Below, piece by piece: positions 23,256 to 33,870 of a stretch of DNA of 64,000 nucleotides (positions within the stretch are counted from its first letter, which is position 1; each line of letters begins with the position of its first letter). Made by a program: the position numbers and the translations under genes. The stretch covers positions 171,713,988 to 171,777,987 of the forward strand of contig NC_091120.1 in the NCBI RefSeq assembly GCF_040183065.1. The letters are read 5' to 3'. Source of the DNA: Periplaneta americana. Taxonomy: Eukaryota; Arthropoda; Insecta; Blattodea; Blattidae. Below the pieces are notes generated by a model. That model saw only the letters and a program-made list of their open reading frames with translations, was not told the DNA's origin and did no database searches.

Positions 23256-23719
23256 GTAGTCGCAACATTTTAGATTAGTTCAATGCATTTTGATGTAAAA
23301 AAGAAAATGCGCACGAAAATATTGAGTTTATTAATATGAAATTAATCGAAAATAAGTAGGCCCAACTGAATTTTACGTATTCAGTTCGTAATTACTTGTA
23401 CAATAGTAGTACAATATTAGGCCGTACCAACAGTAAATTACATACATTAGGGTACTGTTTTTGTGCAGTTGTGCTTTTATGGAAGATTTTATATAACTTA
23501 TCGGTATCTCTAATTTTCGATAACTGGAAGCCTTATGCATTTTCCCAAGAAATTATACGAATGTGGATCGGAAAGTAACGCACAATAATTTTTTTCTGCG
23601 TTGGTATTTCAGCTGGGATGTTGACATTTCACTGAGATATAGTTTGATGTTTTCACTAGAGACACAATTTGTTTTGCATGTGTAGCTGTAGGGACAGAAA
23701 CGTGAACTTCGCAACAAAG

Positions 23720-24710
23720 ATGGCGCCCATAATACTGTCGTCAACTTGTGAAGAGCAGCGAAGTTTTGTGCGATTTTTGTGGGCTAAAGGACATAACCCG
23801 AGTAAAATTCACAGGGACATAAGTGGCGTGTACGGAGAAGACTGTATGGACCGTAGCAACATTTCCAGATGGTGCACATTCTTCGCAGATGGCCGTGAGA
23901 ACCTTTGTGATTTGCCACGTTCTCGGCGATCGGTAACAGCTGCAATCCAGCGGAATGTCACAGGTATTGAGGCGGCAATTTTGAACGACCGGCGGATCCA
24001 ACTGTGAACCTTATCGCAGCAGTTCAACATTTCATACGGTGTGGTGTACGATATTGTGCATAACATATTGAAATTTCGTAAAGTTAGTGCCCGCTGGGAG
24101 CCTAAGAACCTGACAGATGACCACAAAGTTCAGTGAATGATGACATCCTTGGACCACTTAAGGCGTTAAGCTGCAGAAAGATATTATGACTCTGTGGAGT
24201 GGAAACATGCTGCCTCCCCAGTAAAGAAAAAATTCAAAGAAAGTGCTTGTGACAGTGTTCTGGATATGCATGGTGTTTTGTTGGTGGACTTTGCTAAACA
24301 CGGGACCACTGTGAATGCTGAAGCTTACATTCAAACGTTGGTAAAGTTGCGTCGTGCCATTCGTGACAAACGCCGTAACATTAATGCTGACGATGTGAAA
24401 CTTCTTCATGACAATGCTCGCCACCATGTTGTGGCTTCTGTTCGTGAGAAAATCAACACATTTGGTTGGGAGGAGCTCCAGTATCCACTATTCAGTCCAG
24501 ACCTTAACGTCGGACTTTCATCTGTTTGGTCCCATGAAGAAATTCCTGGCCAGCCATCGCTTTGCGACAGATGCAGACGTGCAATCAACTGTCCGCAGAT
24601 GGCTATACTGCAACTGAACGGACTTCTATGAACAGGGTATACTGAAACTGGTACCGTGATGGGAGAAATGTGTTGAGAAACTTGGCGTCTATGTAGAAAA
24701 GTAGCTGTAA
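23720..24710 (+). pseudogene. Mariner-like transposase, dead
   Basis: An ATG at 23720 opens MAPIILSSTCEEQRSFVRFL, a helix-turn-helix region with HRDISGVYGEDCMDRSNISRW. A TGA at 24005 cuts the frame, which resumes as TLSQQFNISYGVVYDIV. Later parts read HGTTVNAEAYIQTL, LLHDNARHH (second catalytic aspartate) and GWEELQYPLFSPDLN (third aspartate, DD34D type), ending in another frame as DFHLFGPMKKFL. There are at least two stops and two frameshifts. No matching terminal inverted repeats were found. Confidence 0.8.
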
Positions 24711-24979
24711 GATGTGACTTAATTTGTGTATTTTTTTTATTTTTACTGACCTATTAAACTTCTTTGTTATTGCGTGTTGCTGTCATTATCATATCATACC
24801 AAAAATATTCTCCAAGTGTAGATTCATTTCCCCACAAGGGGAGATTGTACGTCCTATACAAGCAATGTTAAATCACTATATTTTAGGAACAATTTTCTCA
24901 GAAACTATTAGTGATACGTTAACCAAATTTTCTCCATTATATTTTACAACTTTTCTGTATATATTATCTTTTTTTTTAA

Positions 24980-25445
24980 ACCTTTAAACATGAAGTGTAT
25001 TTTTTATGATTTTTTTTTCAAAAGACTAATATCAACATTTTTACCCGAAATCAAAATTGAATTATGACTATTATGTGCTGAAGAGCTTCCAAAAAATGTC
25101 CAAACATTGTCAGATAATACACAAACATGCTGTAAAAATTTCATGGCTCTATAGCTTATAGCTCCTGAGAAAATTGTTCCTTAATGTCACAAAAATAACT
25201 ACGCTGAAAAACCAGATTCAATTTCCAAAAATACTAAATAACAACAATATACATTTTTTTCTGCAACACGAATTTAAATTGAACATAATAATTTTGTTTG
25301 TATTAGTATTTTAATTCCAAAATAAAATTTTAAATTTGATGTAAACATTTTAATAATACTTATATATAAGCAATAAAATCATAAAGAAATTAATATCCAA
25401 TTATATATAATTATAATGATGATAATAATTCACTAATAATATACT
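24980..25445. other. AT-rich region downstream of the NACHT gene
   Basis: Very AT-rich, with no ORF and no recognisable repeat. It is probably 3-prime untranslated or intergenic sequence for the minus-strand gene. I did not find a clear minus-strand AATAAA signal. Confidence 0.4.
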
Positions 25446-28400
25446 TCATTCATGGAAACAAGCTTTAAAGACCACAATTGCCTTTTTTGTGCATTCCAGG
25501 ACCTTATTCACTTTTGTTTTACAAAGAGTTAGAAAGAAGATTGCATCTGCCTCCTTTCTCAGTAACAGCTCTATTGCTGACCACGCTTTTATCTTATCAG
25601 CTAAACGAAGTGGTGTCCAAGACAATACCTCATCTTTTACATTAAAATCAGCTCCATTATCTAGAAGAAGTGATACAATGTTCTGCAAAACATTACTAGA
25701 ACTGTCATCGTCAGAGTGAAAAATATTAGAATCTGTCGCTCTGAAAATGTCTCTCTGATCAACATTCTCATTTTGATCAATGTAGCTCATCACTGCCAGA
25801 TGTAAGGCAGTTCTTCCCCCTTTATCTGTCTTACTGATGTTTGATTTGGGCAACAAGGTTGTTATTAGATTTTTGTCTTGATTCAAAACAGCAACATGTA
25901 ATTCTGAATCTCTAGCCAAAATTCTGTCAAAAAATGTTCTCACACTTTGAAAATTCACATCAAATATCTTATCCTTCAAATATTTTTTCTCATCTTCAAA
26001 ATTGTCTGCAAACCACATTGCTGCAAAATATTCAGCAAAAGTTTGATGAATAAACAAAGGTCTACCATTGATGATATCCATTACCATACCAAGTTTTTCT
26101 TCAAAATTTTGTAATTTCTTCAAGATTTTTTGAAATTCCCTAGTAATTTTTTTTGAATTGTATAATTGTTTGATTTCCTCTGGTCCTAGTAATGTTTGCA
26201 GTGCACATATCATATAATACTCGCGTAATTTCTCTCTTACAGTCTCGTAATCCAGCAAGACTCCCGGTTTTCTGATCTTTATATAGTTCCTTTCATAGTA
26301 TACATGCCACTTCTGTTCCAAAAAAGTATCATACAGCTTTAATAAATCTAGCTTATTAGGTAATTTGATGTCGCCAGACATGCAAAACTGCAAGGCTTCG
26401 GATAAGAACGCCTCAGCCAGCATTTTAATGTGCAGTGGTATGCCAGCGAAGGTTTCAAGTTTGTCACTGAGAGATCTTATAGTTAGGTCCAAGAACTTGG
26501 TAATGAATTTACCCATTTCACAAGAACATTTCATTCTCTCTCCCCAGAACTTGAGCAAGAAGTCGTGCTGGTCATTTCTTGAGAAAGGTTCTAGTACAAA
26601 TGGCAATGACGATAATTCTAGCTCCAAAATCTCTCGCGTGGCAGGACGAGATGTCACCCAAATTTTTTTTATGTTTTTCCTTGAGAGCTCTCCGAACATA
26701 CTCAACACTCTATCTGCATAATTTGGACAGATTTCATTGAAACCATCCAACATAACATGAATATTTCCACCATTATCAATTTCATGTTCAAAGAGAAATC
26801 TCTGAAACTTCGTGTTTATTTTTCCAGCCTTCACCAGCAACTCTGTAACAGAAGACTCATCCTGGCTGAAGTCATCGACATAATCATTCAAATTGACACG
26901 TACCACCCAACGTGATGGATCAGCTATTTTTAATTCTATGGCACAGTGTGTCAGTTCAGTAGACTTACCCATCCCTGGCTCACAAACAAGTAATATCATC
27001 TGATGAGGAGACTCTATTACTTCTTTTATATTGTTGTACCTAATGTAATCCGCACTTTTGGCTATGTATTTTTTTACTATAGTTGCATCTCCTTTAGATT
27101 GTTTCCAAATGAAGTAACTCTCTTGCTTATGTAACCAATGAATGTTGCCTGGCCATGTACAGAGCTTAACAAAATCAGTAATTCCATCAATAATCAAACA
27201 CCAGCAATATCTGTACTGTTGAGGATGTACTCCGAATTTCTCAACAATCCCATCAGATGGCATTAGATGTTTAAGATCCTTTTCACTAATTCCACTAACA
27301 ACTATCAAATCTGGTTGCTTAGCAGAGAATATGCTCACTTGAATGCATTCTCTATGCAAAAGGGTGCGCGAAATATAACACTTATCTTGTTCCATTAACT
27401 TCTGTCCTACTTTTAATTTTGTGTCTCCTGTTAATAACTGAACTACATCATCAGCAGTTGCTATGTCACATAAAACATTAACACTCACAAGAGAACTGAG
27501 TCTAATTAAGTAACCTTGAAAATCAATCTCGCATTCCCCAATTCTGTTCTGAGATCTCTCATCTAATTGTGTCATCTTGAAAGAGTCGTCATATGTCAAG
27601 TATTTAATTTGCTTACACAATTTCCAAACTTTGTCAGCACTGCCACCTATAATAACTAAACACTTTCCATATGGGTCCCGCTGGAGAATATCAATAATTT
27701 GTTTAACTACATTATCTCTGTTCAAGGAGCTGTTCTGAATTACAAGTGCTTTACACCATTTCCACATGGCAAGAGCTTCACTCAGGCGGTTCTGCAATGT
27801 ATTGTCATCTGCCAACAAAATATTAGACTTTCCTAAGCTCTGGTACACTTTTAGAAAGCTAAGAATGTTAGCACCATATGTTCCATCATTGGCAACATGT
27901 AGCACTGTGCCAGTTGACGATACTTTATCCATAAGTTCATTATCTTTAAATTCAATTTTCAACTTTGACAATGTTTGTATCATAGAATTCGAAATGTCAT
28001 TAACACACAACTCCACCATTTTCTGCCAAAAATGAATATCTTTTGTGAGGAAAATGTTTGAATTCCTCCACCAATCCTGAACTTTTTCCAAAAACACTTT
28101 AAAAGGTGTACTTGTTCCAAATAGAATTTCAATTTCTTTACTAACTAGAGCATTAAGTTGTTTTTCAGATGCTTGACTTGTAAAAAACCACAATCGAGAA
28201 AGAAATTCCTCATAATCTGATAAATCTCCTAAAGAATTTAATTGTTCCAGCAAGTCTTTTAGCTCCTTTTTATTAGGGAGAGTTTTGGCATTGTTATCCA
28301 ATAGTTTTTTCACATAACCAAGTAATTCTTGTTCTGATTCAAAATGATCATCATTAACAGCATGAGCCAATAAATCTTTACACTTTGGTAAACTTTGAAA

Positions 28401-28958
28401 CCACTCGTATACATCTGGAAACAACTCGTTTGTGAAACAAAAACAATTTTCTCCTGTCTTTATGAAATTCTGCCATGAATCAGAACAGTCAACTTGATTC
28501 GATACCGGTACATTACGAGCCATATTACTATTTGTATACAAGACAAAGATAAAGTCTTCGAACTTTCCACAGAACTGCAAGTCTTTGTTCTTACTCCATC
28601 CTTGTTTTATCTTACAGTAAGATTTATAATATTTTAACAAACTAAAGTTTCCCTTTAATTGAAGAAGTTGCGAGTCTGTTATGTTGCTAGGTATCAATTC
28701 GTGCTTCAGTTGGAAAAAAATAGTAAAATTCTTCAAATGTTTACTCTGCAGATCAGTACAGATGTCGTAACATGTTCCACCTTTTGGTTCACGTTTCAGT
28801 ACTATATCATCAAATGCACCTGCTGCGAACATGTTGGACGCCAGAAAAATTGAATACTGCAATTTATGCAGGCCTCTGCTGAATATTAGTGCCAAGGTCT
28901 TCACTTCGTACAACTCTCCACTCATATTTGCAGATCCCGGTCTTTTCTTGTACTTCAT
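25446..28958 (-). CDS. NACHT NTPase with nuclease-like N-terminus and ankyrin repeats
   Basis: An intact 1170-codon frame. I chose the ATG at 28958 because it has a strong context (ATCACCATGAAG) and a splice acceptor lies 15 bases upstream; the frame is open further 5-prime. Residues about 14-90 (YEVK at 17-20, GAFDD at 47-51, FFQLKH at 81-86) follow the E...D...Q-x-K pattern of PD-(D/E)XK restriction-like nucleases, as in DUF4297/Cap4-type domains. About 100-640 is unassigned. The NACHT domain has Walker A GMGKST at 662-667, Walker B MLDGFNE at 736-742 and sensor TSRP near 768. A helical region with FIHQTFAEYFAAMWF near 965-980 is typical after NACHT. Ankyrin-like repeats (GGRTALHLAV, LLLDNGADFNVKD) fill about 1040-1150. 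NACHT proteins are oligomerising switches in innate immunity and apoptosis; a nuclease output would be inference. No transmembrane segment or signal peptide was seen. Confidence 0.85.
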   Translation of the reverse strand: MKYKKRPGSANMSGELYEVKTLALIFSRGLHKLQYSIFLASNMFAAGAFDDIVLKREPKGGTCYDICTDLQSKHLKNFTIFFQLKHELIPSNITDSQLLQLKGNFSLLKYYKSYCKIKQGWSKNKDLQFCGKFEDFIFVLYTNSNMARNVPVSNQVDCSDSWQNFIKTGENCFCFTNELFPDVYEWFQSLPKCKDLLAHAVNDDHFESEQELLGYVKKLLDNNAKTLPNKKELKDLLEQLNSLGDLSDYEEFLSRLWFFTSQASEKQLNALVSKEIEILFGTSTPFKVFLEKVQDWWRNSNIFLTKDIHFWQKMVELCVNDISNSMIQTLSKLKIEFKDNELMDKVSSTGTVLHVANDGTYGANILSFLKVYQSLGKSNILLADDNTLQNRLSEALAMWKWCKALVIQNSSLNRDNVVKQIIDILQRDPYGKCLVIIGGSADKVWKLCKQIKYLTYDDSFKMTQLDERSQNRIGECEIDFQGYLIRLSSLVSVNVLCDIATADDVVQLLTGDTKLKVGQKLMEQDKCYISRTLLHRECIQVSIFSAKQPDLIVVSGISEKDLKHLMPSDGIVEKFGVHPQQYRYCWCLIIDGITDFVKLCTWPGNIHWLHKQESYFIWKQSKGDATIVKKYIAKSADYIRYNNIKEVIESPHQMILLVCEPGMGKSTELTHCAIELKIADPSRWVVRVNLNDYVDDFSQDESSVTELLVKAGKINTKFQRFLFEHEIDNGGNIHVMLDGFNEICPNYADRVLSMFGELSRKNIKKIWVTSRPATREILELELSSLPFVLEPFSRNDQHDFLLKFWGERMKCSCEMGKFITKFLDLTIRSLSDKLETFAGIPLHIKMLAEAFLSEALQFCMSGDIKLPNKLDLLKLYDTFLEQKWHVYYERNYIKIRKPGVLLDYETVREKLREYYMICALQTLLGPEEIKQLYNSKKITREFQKILKKLQNFEEKLGMVMDIINGRPLFIHQTFAEYFAAMWFADNFEDEKKYLKDKIFDVNFQSVRTFFDRILARDSELHVAVLNQDKNLITTLLPKSNISKTDKGGRTALHLAVMSYIDQNENVDQRDIFRATDSNIFHSDDDSSSNVLQNIVSLLLDNGADFNVKDEVLSWTPLRLADKIKAWSAIELLLRKEADAIFFLTLCKTKVNKVLECTKKAIVVFKACFHE

Positions 28959-28976
28959 GGTGATTATGGAAAACTG
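28959..28976 (-). other. Splice acceptor in 5-prime leader of NACHT gene
   Basis: On the minus strand GTTGGTTTGTTACAG precedes TTTTCCATAATCACC and the ATG. The pyrimidine-rich tract ending in CAG suggests a 5-prime untranslated intron, with the first exon upstream of 29000. The donor was not identified. Confidence 0.5.
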
Positions 28977-29009
28977 TAACAAACCAACATACAATGTTAC
29001 TAGTGGCAT

Positions 29010-29790
29010 AGACTGTAGGATTTCTTTCTATGAAAGAAGGGTTTTCGATCAGGTTTTAGTAAAAAAACTTTTTTTTTAGGTTTTTACCGCTCTCCAGCAG
29101 TTTGCCGCTATTAGTCTTTCTTGTCAATAGAGGGGAGCACACTTGGCCAGTTGTAATACTTTTTTCACCGATGAACAGTCTGTTGCAGAAGGTGAGAAGG
29201 GAGGATTGGGAAGGAGTCGGATCATGGCCCTTGTAATTGCTACTATTCCAGTATTTGCCTGGAAGGACATAGGGGAAACAACGAATAACAAAAGTCTGAA
29301 GGTAGCAGTTATTTCGACCTCCTGAAGCCAGGAGGTAACCAGTACCTGGGATCGAAACCTCGACCTCACGAAAATGTGTTTCGGTAAAAGTTATGATTGA
29401 ATATTAAGCTGAGGTATACCATTTCGCAACCACTATAATTGTGATAGTGATACACTGAGGGTTTTTTTTGACATGATTAGAGAGGGTTCGACTAAGTGAC
29501 ACGTCGAGGTCTACAAAGATAGTCCCAAAGTTTATAATTGTGCCACAGACCTCGAGGCTATGCTACTTTTTCTCCATTATATTTTAAACTTTGTCTTACT
29601 TTTGTTGTTTTATTAACGGGGTTCATAAAGGAGAATATTACTGGTTAAATATAATGAGCAATTCCATGAAATTGTCATATCGGAGTGAATTTTTAAAAAT
29701 TATCGTGCGAATATTTTTGTTGAAGAAATATGTTTCTTAATGGTTTAAGTTGACTTATTCGATTAATTAATGTTCCAAATATTCTTTGTT
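29010..29790. other. No gene seen upstream of the NACHT gene
   Basis: May hold the promoter and leader exon of the minus-strand gene. A segment near 29325-29370 (CCAGGAGGTAACCAGTACCT, GGGATCGAAACCTCGACC) resembles a degenerate tRNA-like SINE, but the A box is unclear. Confidence 0.4.
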
Positions 29791-29794
29791 TTAA

Positions 29795-30145
29795 GGGGAC
29801 ACGCTACTGAGTTTTCGTCAATTTTGGTCAATGTTAAAAGTTAATTTTTTTTTTACTGATGAACTGTATTGACTAGGAACAAACCCATGCACTATTTCAT
29901 TGTAGGTAGTCTTAGCATCATTTTAAAAGTTTAAGAAACAAATTATCTTTATATGAGACCCAGATATTTGTTTACTAAAATTATAAACACTTTTTTTATA
30001 TTATATTTTTTTCCGAGTACATTTTTCAACATAAAATTTTGAAAATAATTGTGCGCATGTAACTCATCAACATCTATTCGATTTTTAAATTTTAAAAACT
30101 TACAATCAAAATTGTGGAGATTAGAAATCTCAATAGCGTGTCCCC
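29795..30145. mobile_element. TTAA-flanked MITE, 351 bp
   Basis: The ends are inverted copies GGGGACACGCTACTGAG and CTCAATAGCGTGTCCCC, each bordered by TTAA (29791-29794 and 30146-30149). A TTAA target is characteristic of piggyBac-type transposases. The interior is AT-rich and non-coding apart from a meaningless short ORF. Confidence 0.8.
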
Positions 30146-30410
30146 TTAATCTTAACTTGCTGCTGATCTTGTCATTTTTCAAACACTTAAAAATGACGTA
30201 AGGAAACGTATGTTTCATATCACAATTTGGACATGTAAATTTGTTTTATTTCAAGTCCTTGTTTTTGTATACCACATTTTGGTCTTTCGTTGAACCAAAT
30301 ATGAAAATAGTTGGAGTATCCTAAGGTTCTAAGTAACTTAAAAACACTATAATTATCTACTCTGTCACACGTTAAAAGTGTTAAAATTGTTTAAAAAGGT
30401 ATTTACCTTC

Positions 30411-30455
30411 GACAGACGGCCCGTTTCGACGCTATTTGTCGTCGTCTTCAGTGTC
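30411..30455 (-). ncRNA. Hammerhead-ribozyme-like motif (left copy)
   Basis: Same sequence as the motif at 31465-31509, on the minus strand, with all core positions retained. Confidence 0.55.
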
Positions 30456-31020
30456 TCTTGAACCACTGCTGATTTTGGCTCTGCGATGTGCAGTTGTCGA
30501 TGGTAGGGGTGGGGGTGTGTTGTTCCTATGGTGGGGGTTGGCTGTCTGTATGTTATGACGTATTATGATGTCAAACAATGTGTGCGTATTGAACTGTAGT
30601 TGCGTATTAAGTATGTAATGTGGGTGTGCTATTGTGTTCTTATATATTTCGTATTGTTCTAGGATATTTAACTGTAAACTTTTTGGTGTGATGTGTAAAA
30701 TTTCCATATCTGTTTCTATATTACTGTAGTCATGATTATTGTCGATAATGTGATCTGCATAATTTGATGTAATGTATGGTTTGGTTATAGCTTTAATATG
30801 TTCGTTGTATCTTGTATGAAAGGATCTTCCTGTCTGTCCCATGTAAAAATGTGGGTAACTATTGCATTTTGATTTGTAAACTCCAGTTGAATTATATATA
30901 TTTGAATGTTTAGTGTGGTTATTTAAGTATTTCTGTGTTGTATTATTTGTTTTGTATGCAATTTTGTACTTTAGTTTTCTGAATGAAGTTGCGATTTTGT
31001 GGGTATTCGTATTGTGATAT
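30432..31020 (-). pseudogene. Penelope-like C-terminus with GIY-YIG domain (left copy)
   Basis: Frame from about 31020 down: NTHKIATSFRKLKYKIAYKT, then STGVYKSKCNSYPHFYMGQT and GRSFHTRYNEHI. TGVY and FY(M/I)GQT are the paired strands of a GIY-YIG endonuclease, and R and H in the following helix fit its conserved residues. In this copy the second motif reads YMG. In Penelope elements the domain cuts target DNA for retrotransposition. The RT is missing, so this is a 5-prime-truncated copy. The stop codon falls within the hammerhead-like motif at 30411-30455. Confidence 0.8.
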
Positions 31021-31061
31021 GTTAATGTTATGTATTTATTCTCGCGTGCTGTTTGTATTGG

Positions 31062-31488
31062 TTGCCCACATTTTTACATAGGACAGACAGGAAGATCCTT
31101 TCATACAAGATACAACGAACATATTAAAGCTATAACCAAACCATACATTACATCAAATTATGCAGATCACATTATCGACAATAATCATGACTACAATAAT
31201 ATAGAAACAGATATGGAAATTTTACACATCACACCAAAAAGTTTACAGTTAAATATCCTAGAACAATACGAAATATATAAGAACACAATAGCACACCCAC
31301 ATTACATACTTAATACGCAACTACAGTTCAATACGCACACATTGTTTGACATCATAATACGTCATAACATACAGACAGCCAACCCCCACCATAGGAACAA
31401 CACACCCCCACCCCTACCATCGACAACTGCACATCGCAGAGCCAAAATCAGCAGTGGTTCAAGAGACACTGAAGACGACGACAAATAG
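31062..31488 (+). pseudogene. Penelope-like GIY-YIG fragment (right copy)
   Basis: Homology starts abruptly at 31065 within CPHFYIGQTGRSFHTRYNEH, so the upstream GIY strand is absent. The frame is open to a proline/histidine-rich tail (HHRNNTPPPLPS) and ends DTEDDDK. Nearly identical to the left copy but with YIG intact. It cannot encode a full nuclease. Confidence 0.8.
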
Positions 31489-31509
31489 CGTCGAAACGGG
31501 CCGTCTGTC
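31465..31509 (+). ncRNA. Hammerhead-ribozyme-like motif (right copy)
   Basis: In order: stem I strand GACA, core CTGAAGA, stem II GACG/CGTC around loop ACAAATAG, core GAA, short stem III ACG-GGC-CGT, cleavage base C and stem I return strand TGTC. This fits the minimal hammerheads known in Penelope-like terminal repeats. One oddity is an unpaired C between CTGAAGA and stem II. The ORF stop TAG lies in the stem II loop. In these elements the ribozyme is thought to process tandem transcripts. Activity is unproven. Confidence 0.6.
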
Positions 31510-31564
31510 GAAGGTAAATACCTTTTTAAACAATTTTAACACTTTTAACGTGTGACAGAGTAAA

Positions 31565-32335
31565 TTTTATGTTTTTAACAAAGTGTTAACGTGAACTTTA
31601 ATCAATGAACTATAATTATTTGTACTGTAAGTTACAGTCAGTCAGTCACGTTGAACATAAAAAAAAAACTCTTCCAGACAGCACAATTACTGACAGATTA
31701 ACATTTCCTTAGAGATTCTACTGACTGAGTGACTGACATATAGCATTCTCGGTTATGCTGTTCTTTCTCACCGCGTACACAGTTGCTTGGGAGACCTTGG
31801 TAAACTTACACATGAACTATATTAAGTGGAACAATATATGGGGAAATCTGCGGCAGAAAAACAACGTGAATATAAACTTCGTATGTACAAGCAAAATGGT
31901 ACAAATGTCAAGAAAAGAAATACGTTAAAATGATTTCAGGGAGAAGAACATGTATTATTGTGAACATACACAAGTCATGAGTATTATGAGAAATATAAAC
32001 TGACCAGCGCGTCCATATTGTAATAGCTAGGGGGATCGTTAGCGAATTATTAGGAACGCGCCTGGATAATGTAATACTCTCGAAGTTTTTTATTTCACTT
32101 GACAGATTAATTTTCAGCTTTAATCATGCACCTTTTTATTGTTTCTCAGGCACTACATTACGAGCGATTTCAGAAGAAATTGAATAGTAGCTAATAATAC
32201 TTGATCATATTGTCTACATTTTGTTCTCTTGAATATTATTATTGCGATTGCGCCTCTTAAGGTCATTTAATAGATTTGCACATTCTGGGAACAAAATTAT
32301 CTAAAATAATCATATTTGGTATTCTACACAAATTT
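31565..32335. other. No gene seen
   Basis: AT-rich. Short runs of CAGTCAGTCAGTCAC (about 31636) and ACTGACTGAGTGACTGAC (about 31721) face each other as a weak inverted pair. Nothing else. Confidence 0.5.
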
Positions 32336-32339
32336 AACA

Positions 32340-32517
32340 CTGAATAACTTTCCAACTTCTTTACTGTGTTAATATTTAGTAATTTACCTGTCGACTGGTT
32401 TCGAAGTGTTGTTCTTCAGGTTTGTAGGATATGGACAATGAAGAATAATACTTCCAAACTAGTCATAAGGTAAATTACTAAATATTAACACAGCAAAGAT
32501 GTTGGAAAGTTATTCAG
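32340..32517. repeat. Foldback with Penelope-like core
   Basis: Arms 32340-32388 and 32469-32517 are inverse copies with few mismatches (CTGAATAACTTTCCAAC...TTAGTAATTTACC). On the minus strand the loop contains CTGAAGAACAACACTTCGAAA, reminiscent of the hammerhead-type end at 31465, but stems I and III do not pair convincingly. Probably a Penelope-type terminal remnant. Confidence 0.5.
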
Positions 32518-33238
32518 TTATACTTAAGTGTTAAAAGTGTATATAGAAAAATGAAGAACAAATTCAATGTTGATAAATTTCCTTCGAAAGTAGTAGGCTG
32601 CGTAAGTACGTACAAACATTTAATTCAGCGTACGTTTTAATTTAGCGTGTTCTTTATGGAATAAGGAGTAACGTCGTATATTACATTTATTAGTGTCTAA
32701 TAAACATTTTGAACATAACATAAAATGTACAGTATGTTCCCACCTTCTAAACAGCAAAAGAACTCTTCTTTCCATTACACATGATATAGTCATTTTAACT
32801 CGTAAGCAACGATTCCACCACTGATAATGAATATAATATATAATCTACCCACAATTAAGAGCTGGTAAACAAGGGCTCGGGAGTAAAGGAGAGCAGTATA
32901 TTTACTTCAAAGTCAATGCAGAATTGCCACTTTGGTTCAGTCATAAGATGTTTACGGGAAGAGAAGTTCCAGCGAACTTCATGCGCTGCGTTCTATACCC
33001 TGAATGAAAACATTGACCTATATATTTCTTACTACAGAAGTTATACTTACCTATATAAAATAAATTAATCCCCAATACAATATAACCACCCTTGAAGAAA
33101 TATGCCCATTATGAAAACACTGATCCCTAATGTTTAATACTGTATAATATATCTGCATAAAATAGTTTAGCCCTCTATGTAATACAATCGTTCTTTAAAA
33201 TGTGGTAAATATGCACATTATGCAAAAGTTGGTTCATA

Positions 33239-33489
33239 AAGAAGGGTACACGTGAAAAACGATCAAGGTCCATCAAAAATCGAAATTGAGTTAATAATGC
33301 TATCTTATAGTGGAAAGGAAGTACTATCATGTGGTCTAGCTAGTAATAAGAAATCATCGTTCTTGACATTCCACTACGTCAATTTCTATTAAATACACAC
33401 ATAACAAAGTATTAAGTGCTTAAACTTTAAAATTCGTTTTTCTGGAAACTTTCTAAACTGGACCTTGATCGTTATTCCCGTGTACCCTT
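33239..33489. mobile_element. MITE with 32-bp inverted ends
   Basis: Ends GAAGGGTACACGTGAAAAAC and GTTATTCCCGTGTACCCTTC are inverse copies over 32 bases with few mismatches. It interrupts a 106-bp tandem unit. A short AAA flank may be part of the target duplication. Non-coding. Confidence 0.8.
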
Positions 33490-33717
33490 CAAATGTTTAG
33501 TATACGCTTCCACAAAATAGATTAATCCCCAGTACAATACAGTTATTCTTTAAAAATCTGAAATATAATATGTTTTCAAGATATTGTCCATGTATGTTAA
33601 ATATAATATTACTGTGCAAAATAGATTAACCTCAATAAAAAAAATATCCGTTCTTTGAAGAAATGAGAAATATAATAATAATTCTTTATTTATACTGGCA
33701 GAGTTAAGACCATAGGG

Positions 33718-33870
33718 CAGCGTTGTCAGACAGAGCCTAAACGCAGCGGAGTGCTCCACTATAACTCGTTGCGTGCTCCGGTGCTTCCACAAACATAAGC
33801 AAGTTCACGCTCCGACTGGACGTCACTAGCTCCACAACCGGTTTCGGAGCATACAACTCTGATACTACTG
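33718..33870. mobile_element. Small hAT-type MITE
   Basis: A 153-base unit starting CAGCGTTGTCAGACAGAG and ending CTCTGATACTACTG, flanked by CCATAGGG (33710-33717) and CCATAGGA (33871-33878), 7 of 8 matching. An 8-bp duplication with CAG...CTG ends fits hAT. The end similarity is imperfect. Confidence 0.55.

Larger units (their letters stand above)
30358..31562. repeat. Inverted pair of Penelope-like 3-prime ends
   Basis: Arms 30358-30855 and 31065-31562 are both 498 bases and nearly identical in inverse orientation, separated by 209 bases. The spacer continues the coding of the left (minus) copy only. Equal arm length and very few differences point to a recent inverted insertion or duplication. 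Partial copies in inverted or tandem layout are a known habit of Penelope-like elements. Confidence 0.9.

Noticed and set aside
25489-28853. Plus-strand ORFs of 60-120 residues across the NACHT gene
   Set aside because: Antisense shadows of the long minus-strand frame.
32380-32440. Second active hammerhead ribozyme in the 32.4 kb foldback
   Set aside because: A CTGAAGA...GAAAC-like core is present on the minus strand, but stems I and III do not pair.
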